A program made the position numbers and the translations under genes. From DTU013 sp964490975 (lineage in GTDB: Bacteria; Bacillota; Clostridia; Acetivibrionales; DTU013), in NCBI GenBank assembly GCA_964490975.1, contig CAZBEQ010000015.1, positions 1 through 64,000 on the forward strand: DNA of 64,000 bases, read 5' to 3'. Position 1 is the stretch's first letter; every line of letters starts with the position of its first letter. Under the pieces are notes generated by a model. The model worked only from the letters and a program-made list of their open reading frames with translations. It ran no database searches and was not told the DNA's origin. Below are positions 6,996-16,105 of this stretch, one piece after another.

Positions 6996-9587
6996 ATGAA
7001 GTCCAGTAAAAAACCTGCTGACAGTACAGCAGTCAAAAAAACAAAAAAAGCAAAGAGACCTTCATTTATAAAAAAGTTTATATTGACTTTTATCATTTGC
7101 CTTATAATATTTGTCCTTGCAATAGGCTTTGCTATGGCGGGTCTAGTTGGTGGAGCCGTCTATGGATACATAAAAACCTCAACCCCTATCACGGAAGAGC
7201 AGCTTTTAGCAAAAGCCTCAAACAGGACTACTCTTATATATGACGCAAAGGGTAATATCATACAGAAGCTGACCGGCAGGGACAATATGGACAGTGAACC
7301 GATTACGGACAAGCAAGCTCCCAAGTACCTGAAAGATGCAATAATCGCCATAGAGGATGAACGGTTCAAGACGCACCCCGGAGTGGACATACAGGGTGTT
7401 ATTAACGCAGGACTTGGATTTGTCAAAAGTATAGTTACAGGTGATAATTCAACCTCGCGCGGCGGCAGTACGATAACACAACAGGTCGTCAAGAATATCA
7501 CGGGTGATGATACACGTTCTATCGAAAGAAAGGTGCAGGAAGGTTATGCTGCAATAATGCTGGAGAAGAAGCTTGAGAAGTGGCAGATACTTGAGCTGTA
7601 TATGAACCTCGGGTACTGGGGTAATAGCTGCACAGGCGTTCAATCCGCTTCGAAAAAGTACTTTGGAAAACCTGTCAGCGAGCTCTCTTTGGCGCAATGC
7701 GCGCTTCTGGCCGGTATAACCAACAGCCCGGGCAAGTATAACCCATTTACAGAAAAAGGTCGTGAAAAAACAAAGGAGCGTCAGAAGATAATACTATCTT
7801 TGATGCTCAAGCAGGGCAAAATATCGCAGGCCGAATATGACCAGGCAATTAAAGAAGATCTGAAATTTGTTCCAAAATCCAACTCGCAAAGGGTCGTAAG
7901 TGTACAAAGTTATTTCGTAGACCAGGTAATCGTAGATGTCAGGAAAGCATTAATGGAGCAGATGAATATATCCGCAACGATGGCTAATTACATGATATAC
8001 GGCGGCGGTCTTGAGATATATACGACAATGGACCCGAAAATCCAGACTGATATGGATTCTGTATTTCTGGATGACAAATACTTCCCTCAGGTGAATGAAA
8101 CGGCTAAAAGGCAGATGGAGCATTCGCAGGCCGCAATGGCGATAGTTGACGTACAAAACGGCCATATTAAAGCACTTTACGGCGGTTATGGCAAAAAAGA
8201 AGCAAGCAATACGCTAAACAGAGCCTCCTCCTCACTCATGAAGAGGCAGCCCGGTTCTACTGCCAAGCCTATAACAACATATGCCCCAGCCATAGATATG
8301 AAAAAGATCACAGCTGCAACAGTAATTGATGACAAACCCGTATATATGTTGACAGGCAAGGATTCCGAACGTCCTTACCCTACAAACTATGATAATAAGT
8401 ATGACGGTCTGACAACAGTCCGCAATGGCTTGAAAAACTCGGTAAATGTTGTTGCTGCAACTATATGGAGAGATTACCTGGGCGCCGACAACTCAATTGA
8501 GTATCTAAAGAAGGTAGGTATCAACAGGGAAAAAGAAAAATACATCTCGCTTGTCATGGGCGGATGGGAACAGGGAATAAATCCGCTTCAGCTGGCAGCA
8601 GCCTATGTCCCCTTTGCACATGAAGGCCTTTACTATGAACCCACGACCTTTACCCTGGTTAAGGACAGTGACGGAGCTGAATTGATCAATAGAAAAGCTT
8701 CCAATTTCAATATAGCTTACAGCGAGCAAACAGCTTTCATAATGACTGATATGCTGCAGGAAGTAACAAAGGGACGTACGTCCACATATCCTCATTCCGG
8801 AACAGCTGTAACTAACGTAAACGAGGAGATTATTGGCATGCCGATAGCTGCCAAAACAGGAACCACACAGAGCAATATCGACAAGTGGCTGGTTGGTTAT
8901 ACGCCCTATTATTCCGCTGCTGTTTGGTATGGCTATGATAATTCGGGCTCTGAGCCCATAGAGGTAAAAAAAGAAGAGATGTACCAGGCCCATAAGATAT
9001 TCTCCGCTGTTATGAAGAAAGTCCATGAGGACTTGCCAAAGAAAGAATTCAATGAAATGCCAAGCGATATAGTTAAAAAGACGATATGTATTTACTCTGG
9101 GAAAGTAGCAACAGATCTATGCAAACATGAGCCCAGAGGTAATGCAACAAAGGTCGAATACTTTATTAAAGGAACTGAACCTCGCGATGACGATCCATGT
9201 ACTATTCATGTCGAAGCTCAGGTCTGTACCGAAAGTCAGGACACTTTAAAGCGCAATTTGCTTGCGGGTCCGTATTGTCCTGCCGAGAAAATTGTTTCAA
9301 AGGTATTCATACAGCGCGATCCTCCATATTTACCTGTAAAGCCAAATGAAACAGCGCCAAAGGACGTAATCTATGAGCTCCCTGCCGGGGAATTCTGTAC
9401 AGTCCATGGGGCACCTCCTGTCACAGAGCTCCCGGGTATCGGTGATATGCTCGACTGGCTGCTTCCTGGCGGTGATGAAAATACTGATACCGACGGGTCA
9501 GCTACCGATAATGAAGGCGATCCGACAAATCCGGACAGTCCACAGGACAGTACTCACGATCTCGACAGTATAATACCGCTGGAATAG
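6996..9587 (+). CDS. class A penicillin-binding protein (glycosyltransferase and transpeptidase), PBP1A type
   Basis: Bifunctional peptidoglycan synthase: polymerises lipid II and cross-links stem peptides outside the membrane. There is a basic cytoplasmic tail and one TM (about 29-57). In the GT51 domain (about 75-250) the catalytic glutamate region is IAIEDERF (E120). The transpeptidase domain has SxxK at S421-K424, SxN at S482-N484 and KTGTT at 620-624. A C-terminal extension of about 200 residues follows, with several Cys, two Pro/Thr-rich segments and a final acidic Asp/Asn/Ser tail. ATG 6996 is chosen because AGAGGGAGG precedes it; an upstream in-frame ATG at 6966 lacks a site. It stands alone, between its own promoter and a strong terminator. 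Confidence 0.95.
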   Translation: MKSSKKPADSTAVKKTKKAKRPSFIKKFILTFIICLIIFVLAIGFAMAGLVGGAVYGYIKTSTPITEEQLLAKASNRTTLIYDAKGNIIQKLTGRDNMDSEPITDKQAPKYLKDAIIAIEDERFKTHPGVDIQGVINAGLGFVKSIVTGDNSTSRGGSTITQQVVKNITGDDTRSIERKVQEGYAAIMLEKKLEKWQILELYMNLGYWGNSCTGVQSASKKYFGKPVSELSLAQCALLAGITNSPGKYNPFTEKGREKTKERQKIILSLMLKQGKISQAEYDQAIKEDLKFVPKSNSQRVVSVQSYFVDQVIVDVRKALMEQMNISATMANYMIYGGGLEIYTTMDPKIQTDMDSVFLDDKYFPQVNETAKRQMEHSQAAMAIVDVQNGHIKALYGGYGKKEASNTLNRASSSLMKRQPGSTAKPITTYAPAIDMKKITAATVIDDKPVYMLTGKDSERPYPTNYDNKYDGLTTVRNGLKNSVNVVAATIWRDYLGADNSIEYLKKVGINREKEKYISLVMGGWEQGINPLQLAAAYVPFAHEGLYYEPTTFTLVKDSDGAELINRKASNFNIAYSEQTAFIMTDMLQEVTKGRTSTYPHSGTAVTNVNEEIIGMPIAAKTGTTQSNIDKWLVGYTPYYSAAVWYGYDNSGSEPIEVKKEEMYQAHKIFSAVMKKVHEDLPKKEFNEMPSDIVKKTICIYSGKVATDLCKHEPRGNATKVEYFIKGTEPRDDDPCTIHVEAQVCTESQDTLKRNLLAGPYCPAEKIVSKVFIQRDPPYLPVKPNETAPKDVIYELPAGEFCTVHGAPPVTELPGIGDMLDWLLPGGDENTDTDGSATDNEGDPTNPDSPQDSTHDLDSIIPLE

Positions 9588-9605
9588 AGAGTTACAGAAT
9601 AGTGA

Positions 9606-9639
9606 ACCACCGGCCTGGGCATGGCCGGTGGTTTTTCTT
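9606..9639 (+). terminator. rho-independent terminator of the penicillin-binding protein gene
   Basis: Perfect 10-bp arms ACCACCGGCC and GGCCGGTGGT with a seven-base loop, followed by a T-rich tail, 18 nt after the stop codon. Confidence 0.9.
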
Positions 9640-9653
9640 TAGCGGGCATAACC

Positions 9654-9928
9654 CAGGTTCAGATTTGACCGTACTACTCGTTTTTGCAATTATAGGACAA
9701 AATTGCAGGGCATTGCGAAGAAAAAGCCTTACTTTTAATCGGTTTATATATACAACAGGTCATTTTTTAGTGAAATTCCGTTCTAAAGTTACAATAATGA
9801 GTAGTGCGCTATTATATTTATTCAGGCAAAGAGGTACCACATATACTTGGATTTTAGTTGGATTTGACAGATCACAACCATGTCGTATCAAAAGTACTTT
9901 TTTTACTTATCGCTGAAAGCTCTACGGA
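9654..9928 (+). repeat. dispersed decayed repeat, copy A
   Basis: About 275 bp that aligns along its length with 53217-53497 (copy B) and, for the last 130 bp, with the reverse complement of 31969-32100 (copy C). Shared blocks include CTACTCGTTTTTGCAATTATA, TTCTAAAGTT, CAGGCAAAGA, CACAACCA and ATCGCTGAAAGC. By eye A and B share roughly 70 percent. In one frame copy A is open for much of its length, but the frame is not kept in B, so I read this as a decayed coding or mobile sequence, not a gene. Confidence 0.75.
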
Positions 9929-9963
9929 ACCCCTCGTCTAACGCAAGGTTCCACATACAACTA

Positions 9964-9997
9964 AACGCAGGGTTGATTTGTCCCTGCGTTCTTGTTT
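9964..9997 (+). terminator. hairpin between convergent genes, possible terminator
   Basis: Perfect arms AACGCAGGG and CCCTGCGTT with a nine-base loop, followed on the plus strand by CTTGTTT. It lies between repeat copy A and the 3' end of proB and could work from either side, although the T-run is weak. Confidence 0.5.
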
Positions 9998-10028
9998 AAC
10001 CGACTATAATAATTCTATTATGCATTAC

Positions 10029-10850
10029 CTATTTGTTTTTACCAACAAAAAGCGTTCCTGTATCCTTACCCTCAATAATAGACATAATGTTTACAGGATC
10101 TGATCCGTTTGCTAGTATCATATCGATAGAATTCTTATTTGCTATCCTGGCGGCTGTGAGCTTTGTTATCATTCCCCCGGTCCCCCGTCTTGTGCCTGCT
10201 CCGCCGGCGCATTGTTCTATTTCAGGAGTTATATCCCTGATAATGGGCAATTTCCTTGCATTGGGATTTTCATGCGGATCGCCGTCATAGAAGCCGTCTA
10301 TGTCCGACAGGATGACCAGCAGGTCAGCATTGACAAGAACAGCGACTATTGCAGAAAGTGTGTCATTATCACCGAAAACCCTCTTTTCACCGTATTCGAT
10401 TTCATCTATCGAAACAGAGTCGTTCTCATTAACAATAGGTACTATTCCATACTCGAGCAGAGTCTCAAAGGTGTTGATGACGTTCTGCCTTGTGTGCTCT
10501 TCCTCTACTACATCACGAGTGAGCAGTATCTGTCCGACTGTATGCCCATATTCCGAGAAGAATTTGCTATATATATGCATAAGCTCGCATTGGCCGACTG
10601 CAGCTACTGCCTGCTTACCCCTGACTGTCTTCGGCTTCTCTTTTAGCTTTAGCTTTCCAACCCCTACACCGATAGCACCTGATGAGACCAGCACTACTTC
10701 TCTATCCTGATTGAGCAGATCTGACAGTACCATTGCCAGCTTATCGATCCTTGAAAAATTTACCTTGCCATTCTCGTATGTAAGCGTAGATGTCCCGACC
10801 TTTATAACTATTCTTTTTGCCTGCTTAAGTTTTTCTCTTTCACTTATCAT
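10029..10850 (-). CDS. proB: glutamate 5-kinase
   Basis: First step of proline synthesis: phosphorylates L-glutamate with ATP in the cytoplasm. 273 residues form only the amino-acid kinase domain (IVIKVGTSTLTY, VLVSSGAIGVG, VNENDSVS, FGDNDTLSA, GTGGMITKLTAA). The C-terminal PUA domain of the E. coli enzyme is absent, as in some other Firmicutes. ATG 10850 is chosen for its AAGGAGAT site; a longer frame back to 10910 would run into the repeat array upstream. proA is not adjacent: it lies 10.8 kb away and points the other way, which is unusual because the two genes are commonly an operon. Confidence 0.95.
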   Translation of the reverse strand: MISEREKLKQAKRIVIKVGTSTLTYENGKVNFSRIDKLAMVLSDLLNQDREVVLVSSGAIGVGVGKLKLKEKPKTVRGKQAVAAVGQCELMHIYSKFFSEYGHTVGQILLTRDVVEEEHTRQNVINTFETLLEYGIVPIVNENDSVSIDEIEYGEKRVFGDNDTLSAIVAVLVNADLLVILSDIDGFYDGDPHENPNARKLPIIRDITPEIEQCAGGAGTRRGTGGMITKLTAARIANKNSIDMILANGSDPVNIMSIIEGKDTGTLFVGKNK

Positions 10851-10879
10851 TTTTATATCTCCTTCGTGAATACCAGGTT

Positions 10880-11061
10880 GCCGGGGGACATACTTCCGTC
10901 CAACAGCCACACTTCAAGTTGCTTTAGCGTCAAAAGGGGACATTCTTCGTCCCTCGTAGCCATGCTCCATTTGCTTTAGCGTCAAAAGGGGACATTCTTC
11001 GGCCCCCGTAGCCGCGCTCCCTGTAGAAGTGTGTCCCCTTACCTATTATGTGTCCCCTTAC
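10880..11061. repeat. tandem REP-like units of the AAGGGGACATTC family
   Basis: Two near-identical units (TTGCTTTAGCGTCAAAAGGG, then GACATTCTTCG) start at 10919 and 10971, a period of 52 bp, with a more diverged third unit at 10880. Two TGTCCCCTTACC motifs at 11032 and 11051 give the inverted half, so AAGGGGACATTCTTC pairs with GAAGTGTGTCCCCTT. The same family occurs at 40494-40552. The array fills the gap between proB and the AraC-type sensor gene. Confidence 0.8.
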
Positions 11062-11068
11062 CATTATA

Positions 11069-12655
11069 CTACGTTGCCTCCTCTGATTCCACCCCTGCTT
11101 TTGCCTCCTCCGACTCTGCTTTTTCTTCAGTTGGTGGGGCGCTTGTCAACTTCGGAGCGTGGCGATACTCTCCTGGCGATATCTCCATATACTTTTTGAA
11201 GAACCTTATAAAGCTCTGTTCATTATTGTAACCCAGCCTCAGTGCTATCTCCCTGACAGTCATACCTGTGCCCGTAAGCAGCTGCTTCGACTCATCGATC
11301 CTCATCCGGTTGATGTAATTTGTGATATTATCCCCGGTTTCATCCTTGAATACCTTCCTCATATGAGAGTAGCTAATGCCCACATGTTCAGCTATGATAT
11401 TTATATCAATATCTTTTTTATAATTGTTTCTTATATAATCGATTGCTATCTCGAAATAGGTCTTATTTTGTCTATGATCACACTCAGGCAATATTTGTTC
11501 TCCGTTTTGCTTTTCTGGAGCCTTTACCTTTGTAGTTTTTTCGATTACAGCGCAAAGTCTTTCACCTTCCTTGACCAGAGCCTCAAAAGCATTTGACAGG
11601 ATATCTGTTTCATTATCATTAGTATCATCGTCATTAATATATATCCCACTCTTATCCTTTATATCTTTGACCAGCTTTTTCAATGGTGCCGATATCCTCC
11701 TGGAAACAAAATAAGATATAACGATCCCTGCTATGATCATAACAAAACATAATATAAACGTTCTGATCATAACATTGTTCACTTTACCCATAAGCATATC
11801 CATGGGAAATACTCCTATATATATCCAGTCATTGAATCCTGCTTTGTAGTACGTAATCAATTGCCTCTCATTGCCTGAATCACTCACAATATAGCCTTCT
11901 GCATCTGTTCTCGCGAGAATATCATTTATATAGCCCTCTTCAAGCCTCTGCCCCACCTTGCCCTCATCAATATGAGTTATTATATCTTTATCAGTATTGA
12001 CTACTATAATATAACCTTCGGTTAATACACTATTAGTGTTAATAAGGTCTCTGAGCTCATTTTCGCGCAGATTGAAGACAATGGTCCCATCAACAGCAGT
12101 GGTATATGGTGTAAACATATAAAAAAAGGTTATTACCTTGTCTGAGCCGTTTATAGTTCTTGTAAGCATCCAGCCGGACTTTGACTTGAATTCTCTGAAT
12201 GCCAGATATTCATCGATCCAATCCCTGTCGTAAAAATCAGATAATCTTGATATGTTCTTATTGGATGAAATCACAAAGTCGGCATCTTCCGGGACAAGAT
12301 ATACAGAGTGTAGTATCATATTCGCATCGGTCAGGTTCTCAACCGAATCCTGGATCTGATAGAACAAGGTTATTCCATCCTGGTTTTCAAGTATATCATC
12401 ATAATTTTTGATATTGACCAATGAGTCCAGTTCGCCGTCGAGCGTTATCCTCAGTGCATCAAAATAAATATTTTCAACAAGCATTTCTGTCATATTGCTT
12501 GCGACCTTTAGCTTGCCTATATATGATTTGCCAATTTCACTTTCAGAGTAGCGCATTAGTTCAAAGCTTAGTATTATAACTATTATCAACATTGGAACAG
12601 ATACAAGAATTGTTATTGACATAAAAAAATTAAAAAAAAGCGATTTCTTTTTCAT
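11069..12655 (-). CDS. membrane AraC-family regulator with extracytoplasmic Cache-type sensor
   Basis: 528 residues. TM1 is at about 8-30, an extracytoplasmic region of about 250 residues resembles a double Cache sensor, TM2 is at about 285-307, and a short HAMP-like linker leads to a C-terminal AraC DNA-binding domain (about 405-505, with the second HTH ending in FIRFFKKYMEISPGEYR). This architecture lets one protein sense an outside ligand and act on DNA. A Glu/Ala-rich tail ends the protein. ATG 12655 has GGTGAT five bases upstream; the frame could start at an earlier TTG (12700). It lies after a terminator, downstream of the sugar ABC transporter genes, and is their likely activator in response to xylan-derived oligosaccharides. 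Confidence 0.85.
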   Translation of the reverse strand: MKKKSLFFNFFMSITILVSVPMLIIVIILSFELMRYSESEIGKSYIGKLKVASNMTEMLVENIYFDALRITLDGELDSLVNIKNYDDILENQDGITLFYQIQDSVENLTDANMILHSVYLVPEDADFVISSNKNISRLSDFYDRDWIDEYLAFREFKSKSGWMLTRTINGSDKVITFFYMFTPYTTAVDGTIVFNLRENELRDLINTNSVLTEGYIIVVNTDKDIITHIDEGKVGQRLEEGYINDILARTDAEGYIVSDSGNERQLITYYKAGFNDWIYIGVFPMDMLMGKVNNVMIRTFILCFVMIIAGIVISYFVSRRISAPLKKLVKDIKDKSGIYINDDDTNDNETDILSNAFEALVKEGERLCAVIEKTTKVKAPEKQNGEQILPECDHRQNKTYFEIAIDYIRNNYKKDIDINIIAEHVGISYSHMRKVFKDETGDNITNYINRMRIDESKQLLTGTGMTVREIALRLGYNNEQSFIRFFKKYMEISPGEYRHAPKLTSAPPTEEKAESEEAKAGVESEEAT

Positions 12656-12755
12656 TGAATCACCCATAGCTATAATATCACATGTTTTCATAATATACAA
12701 TTAACAATACATACCGTTAATGTTGATATTTAATGTGGTCAATCCATTTCGTTCC

Positions 12756-12791
12756 CATAAAAATCAAAAACCGGAGTGTTTCCACTCCGGT
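12756..12791 (-). terminator. rho-independent terminator of the solute-binding protein gene
   Basis: Arms ACCGGAGTG and CACTCCGGT with a four-base loop; on the minus strand the hairpin is followed by TTTTTGATTTTT. It separates the transporter operon from the AraC sensor gene. Confidence 0.85.
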
Positions 12792-12808
12792 CTGTGAAAG
12801 CTCAGATA

Positions 12809-14605
12809 TTACTTATTCTTTTCCTTTGCCCAAGCAGCTATTCTCTGCTGAAGGACTTCCTTGCCGCCGATACTCATCAATTCATTCTGCATCCTTGACC
12901 AGGTCTTGTCAAAGTCTTCAGGCTTACATGTAATAGTCTTAGCAAAGAATTCGTAGCCCTTTTCTCTAAGGGTGTTGGAATACTTGGCATCAGCATCACA
13001 TGGTATTGAAAGCGTCGGTGCTACATAGCTATCTTTCAAGGCTGTGTTGTAGGACTTGATATAAAGACTTTCCATTCCGCCGTAAGCAAGGGAATTGATC
13101 TTTATGTTCTTCTGCTTGTCGCCTACATCGATTCCATTGATAATGTATGTGTAGTCTATATTATTAACTGAATTGAACTGCTTTTCACCTGTCTTGACAT
13201 TCTGGTATATCGGCAGCCCGTCCTTAATAACATGTCCTACACCCTTTTCACCGTACTGGAGGAAGAAGATAACATCCTTGTCAGCCATCCAGTTCAGATA
13301 CTGTATTGCTTCATTGACTCTCTTTTCGCTGGTCTTAGGAACTATTATCCTAAGTCCCGCCTGGTCATAAACCTGTTTTGTAGTCTTTCCGTTTTTATCC
13401 TTGAAAGGATCTATCGGCTGTATGTCGAATCCTTTTATCTTTTCCTTCATTGTGGGCAGATAAGCTGCTCCGGTTCTCAACGGCATATCATAGTTCTGGA
13501 TATAGCTGCCTACATAACCGTTTGAGTAATCACTTTCGAGGATCTTACCATCCTTGTCAAGCGGGAACTCTGTGCTCATGAGACCTTCATTGTACATCTT
13601 GTTGAGGAAACGAACGCCTTCCTTGTAGCCGGGAGCAAGAATACGAAGATTGTCACCGCTTATGTATCTGGAGTATTCCGACTGGTCAGTTACGAAGCAT
13701 TCGAGCAGATTAGTTGCTGTGTAAAGTATGTCATGTGTCACGCCGAAAGGAATGACTCTCTTGACATTGCCAGGATTCTTTTCCTTGAACTTCTTCATAG
13801 TATCATAAAACTCTTCAATGGTGGTAGGAGTCTTGAGGTTGAGTTTATCCAGCCAATCCTGCCTGATCCATGTGTTGAATCTGGCGTTGATGATCCTCTT
13901 AGCAGGAATAGACCACTGTTTTCCATAATACTTTCCGCGGCTAAGAACATCATCGCCGAGGAATGTCTTGAGGTCCTGGCCATATGTATTAAGAGCACTA
14001 TCGAGCTGTGTAAGTCCGCTACTCTTATAATAGTTGAATACTGTGTTGACATCATAAGTAAGACATATATCCGGAGCCTGGTTGGATGCCATCCAAACGT
14101 TCAGCTTGTTGACTTCTTCCCATCTGGGTGCTGTTACGAATTTCAACTCTATATTAGGATACTTTTTGCCGAATTCTTTCTTTATCCAATCTGTCCAGTA
14201 GTTGTTATCTACAGCTGTACCGCCAACATTACCTCTGTCAAATATCTCGAGGGTCAACGTTACTTTTTCCTTCGCTTTGACTGTTACATTCAGCTTTGCA
14301 GTCAGCTTTTTATTGCTGTTGCTGGTAACAGTTATAACGGCCTTTCCAGCCTTCAGTGCTTTTATTGTTCCAGTTGCGTCTACAGAAACAGTGTTTTTGT
14401 CGCTGGTAGTAAAAGTAAGCAGTTTCTGTGTTGTTTTAGCTGGGGAGAAGATCACGTTCAGCTTCTGAGTGTCTCCAACCATCAATGTCGCTGAAGTCTT
14501 GTCCAGTTTTATTCCTGTAACCTTGACTACCGAGATCGCAAAAGCTGACACAGTCATGCATAATACGATCAAAAGACATAATAACCTTGAAACGACCTTT
14601 TTCAT
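12809..14605 (-). CDS. extracellular sugar-binding protein with N-terminal Big2 domain, LplA-like
   Basis: Solute-binding component of a carbohydrate ABC importer (family 1, LplA-like). 598 residues: signal peptide (about 1-23, cut near SAFA), Big2 immunoglobulin-like domain (about 28-111: VKVTGIKLDKTSATLMVGD ... ALKAGKAVITVTS), then the binding protein proper (about 114-598). Two things are odd. There is no lipobox cysteine, although Gram-positive binding proteins are normally lipoproteins, and the Big2 fusion is not part of the usual family. The Big2 domain may hold the protein to the wall or to the transporter. Start: ATG 14605 with AGGAGGG five bases upstream. The genes before it on the strand encode a lipoprotein and two permeases. 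Together with GH67 next door the likely ligand is an aldouronate, which remains an inference. Confidence 0.88.
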   Translation of the reverse strand: MKKVVSRLLCLLIVLCMTVSAFAISVVKVTGIKLDKTSATLMVGDTQKLNVIFSPAKTTQKLLTFTTSDKNTVSVDATGTIKALKAGKAVITVTSNSNKKLTAKLNVTVKAKEKVTLTLEIFDRGNVGGTAVDNNYWTDWIKKEFGKKYPNIELKFVTAPRWEEVNKLNVWMASNQAPDICLTYDVNTVFNYYKSSGLTQLDSALNTYGQDLKTFLGDDVLSRGKYYGKQWSIPAKRIINARFNTWIRQDWLDKLNLKTPTTIEEFYDTMKKFKEKNPGNVKRVIPFGVTHDILYTATNLLECFVTDQSEYSRYISGDNLRILAPGYKEGVRFLNKMYNEGLMSTEFPLDKDGKILESDYSNGYVGSYIQNYDMPLRTGAAYLPTMKEKIKGFDIQPIDPFKDKNGKTTKQVYDQAGLRIIVPKTSEKRVNEAIQYLNWMADKDVIFFLQYGEKGVGHVIKDGLPIYQNVKTGEKQFNSVNNIDYTYIINGIDVGDKQKNIKINSLAYGGMESLYIKSYNTALKDSYVAPTLSIPCDADAKYSNTLREKGYEFFAKTITCKPEDFDKTWSRMQNELMSIGGKEVLQQRIAAWAKEKNK

Positions 14606-14717
14606 ATACACCCTCCTGATTAAAATATTTTGGTAATAGAACCCTTGTAGAATGCTTTCCTTGACACCTCCCTAATATTTTATTTGCCATAATATGGTTG
14701 CAAAAATTATTACCGGG

Positions 14718-15161
14718 TCATTTCTTCATGTAAGATACCATGCTATCCATATACGTCAGGACAAGATTCCCAGTCTCCTTGTCCACATATACTTCAGCAA
14801 AGTCACCTTCAGCAACCGTGACCTTAAGGATGCCATCACTCAATGCTGCCTCATATGCCCCATCATTATCTTCATATTTATATTTATCGCCTTCCTTTGT
14901 GATATTCACAAAGAGACTCTCATCGTCTACACCAACCCAGCTGCCCTCAAATGCATCCGTGCTGACTTCCGTATCTGCCGACTCAGTTATCTGCTCTGAT
15001 ATTTCCTGCTCCACGACTTCAGGAGCAGCCGCAACAGGCTCCGCTGCAGTATTGTCTGCATCGCCGCTGTTACCGGTATCACTGCCGCCTGAACAACCGG
15101 CTAGCAACGATAGTGTTAATAGAGAGATAATAAGTACTGTTGAAATAGTTCTGATTTTCAT
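14718..15161 (-). CDS. small lipoprotein, unknown function
   Basis: 147 residues. A lipoprotein signal peptide with lipobox LLAGC (C23) is followed by an acidic Ala/Glu/Pro linker (about 25-75) and a C-terminal domain of about 70 residues with alternating strands (GSWVGVDDESLFVNITKEG, KYKYEDND, LKVTVAEGDFAEVYVD), likely a small beta-barrel or beta-sandwich. It lies between the permease genes and the binding-protein gene in the same direction, with GAGGAG before its ATG. Because the binding protein lacks a lipid anchor, this lipoprotein might tether or assist it; that is speculation from position. Confidence 0.7.
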   Translation of the reverse strand: MKIRTISTVLIISLLTLSLLAGCSGGSDTGNSGDADNTAAEPVAAAPEVVEQEISEQITESADTEVSTDAFEGSWVGVDDESLFVNITKEGDKYKYEDNDGAYEAALSDGILKVTVAEGDFAEVYVDKETGNLVLTYMDSMVSYMKK

Positions 15162-15207
15162 AATCCATTCTCCTCTTTTCGCTTTGTTTAAATATGTATG
15201 AGTATTA

Positions 15208-16080
15208 TCAGCCCTTAACTGCGCCGATCATAACACCCGATAAGAAATAACGCTGAAGCCATGGATAAATGAGCAGTATCGGTATGGTGGCAAACATAAC
15301 TGCTGCGGACTTCAGACCCTCAGGGGTCACATTCTGGTTTGCCATTCCCTCCGCGAGGGCAATCTCAGACATCTGGTTGTTATAGACTAGCTGATACAAT
15401 TTAAGCTGGAGTGGAAAATACTCCTGCTTGTTGATATAGATCAAAGCATCCTGAAAACCGTTCCAGCGGCCGACTGCGTAGAAAAGCGCCAGAGTTGCCA
15501 GAACAGGTTTTGAAAGCGGCAGTACTATCCTGACCAAGATCGTAAAATATGATGCCCCGTCAAGAAGTGCTGACTCTTCAAGGCTTTCCGGCAGGTTTGT
15601 GAAGAATGTCTTGAGTATGATCATATTGAAAGCACTCAAGCAATACGGGAACATAAGTGCCAGAGGACTGTCCGTCATTCCGAGGTCTTTGACCAGTATA
15701 TATTCCGGTATCATACCTCCGCTGAAATACATTGTTATAACTATCATCACCAGGAAAAAATTTCTGCCTTTAAGACTCTTCTTAGTAAGAGGATAAGCAC
15801 ACAGTATCGTCATGACCAGGCTTAATACAGTACAGGCAACAGTCAGCCAAATTGTGAATATCATAGATCCTACGATCGATTTATCAGCCAGTACCGCTTT
15901 ATATGACTCAAGCGTGAACTCCACTGGCCAGATCGTAACGAGCCTGGCGGTAATAGCATAATTCGAGCTCAGCGATACTGATAACATATACAGCATCGGC
16001 AGCAGACATGCTATGGATACTATGAGTATTATTAATATCATTGTAAAATCAAACGTCTTATCTTTTATACCCTTTTTCAT
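15208..16080 (-). CDS. carbohydrate ABC transporter permease, LplC/YtcP type
   Basis: 290 residues with six predicted TM helices (first at about 11-33). The permease loop motif EAALLDG-like (EESALLDGASYFTILVRIVLPLSKP) near residue 190 contacts the ATPase. The C-terminus (GVMIGAVKG) matches the family's usual SGMMIGAVKG end. It follows the second permease gene after 25 bp. No ATP-binding subunit is encoded here, as is common for CUT1 importers that share an MsmX-type ATPase made elsewhere. Confidence 0.92.
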   Translation of the reverse strand: MKKGIKDKTFDFTMILIILIVSIACLLPMLYMLSVSLSSNYAITARLVTIWPVEFTLESYKAVLADKSIVGSMIFTIWLTVACTVLSLVMTILCAYPLTKKSLKGRNFFLVMIVITMYFSGGMIPEYILVKDLGMTDSPLALMFPYCLSAFNMIILKTFFTNLPESLEESALLDGASYFTILVRIVLPLSKPVLATLALFYAVGRWNGFQDALIYINKQEYFPLQLKLYQLVYNNQMSEIALAEGMANQNVTPEGLKSAAVMFATIPILLIYPWLQRYFLSGVMIGAVKG

Positions 16081-16105
16081 ATTACGACCCCCTGTATGCT
16101 TTTAT

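Noticed and set aside
9602..9916. 104-codon frame covering repeat copy A
   Set aside because: The frame is not conserved in copy B, starts inside the terminator of the preceding gene, and has no ribosome site.
10880..11061. CRISPR array
   Set aside because: Only two to three units with no unique spacers and no cas genes; fits REP-like elements.
13733..14494. 253-codon open frame on the plus strand
   Set aside because: Antisense to the sugar-binding protein gene, whose family assignment is clear; composition rich in Cys and aromatic residues typical of shadow frames.
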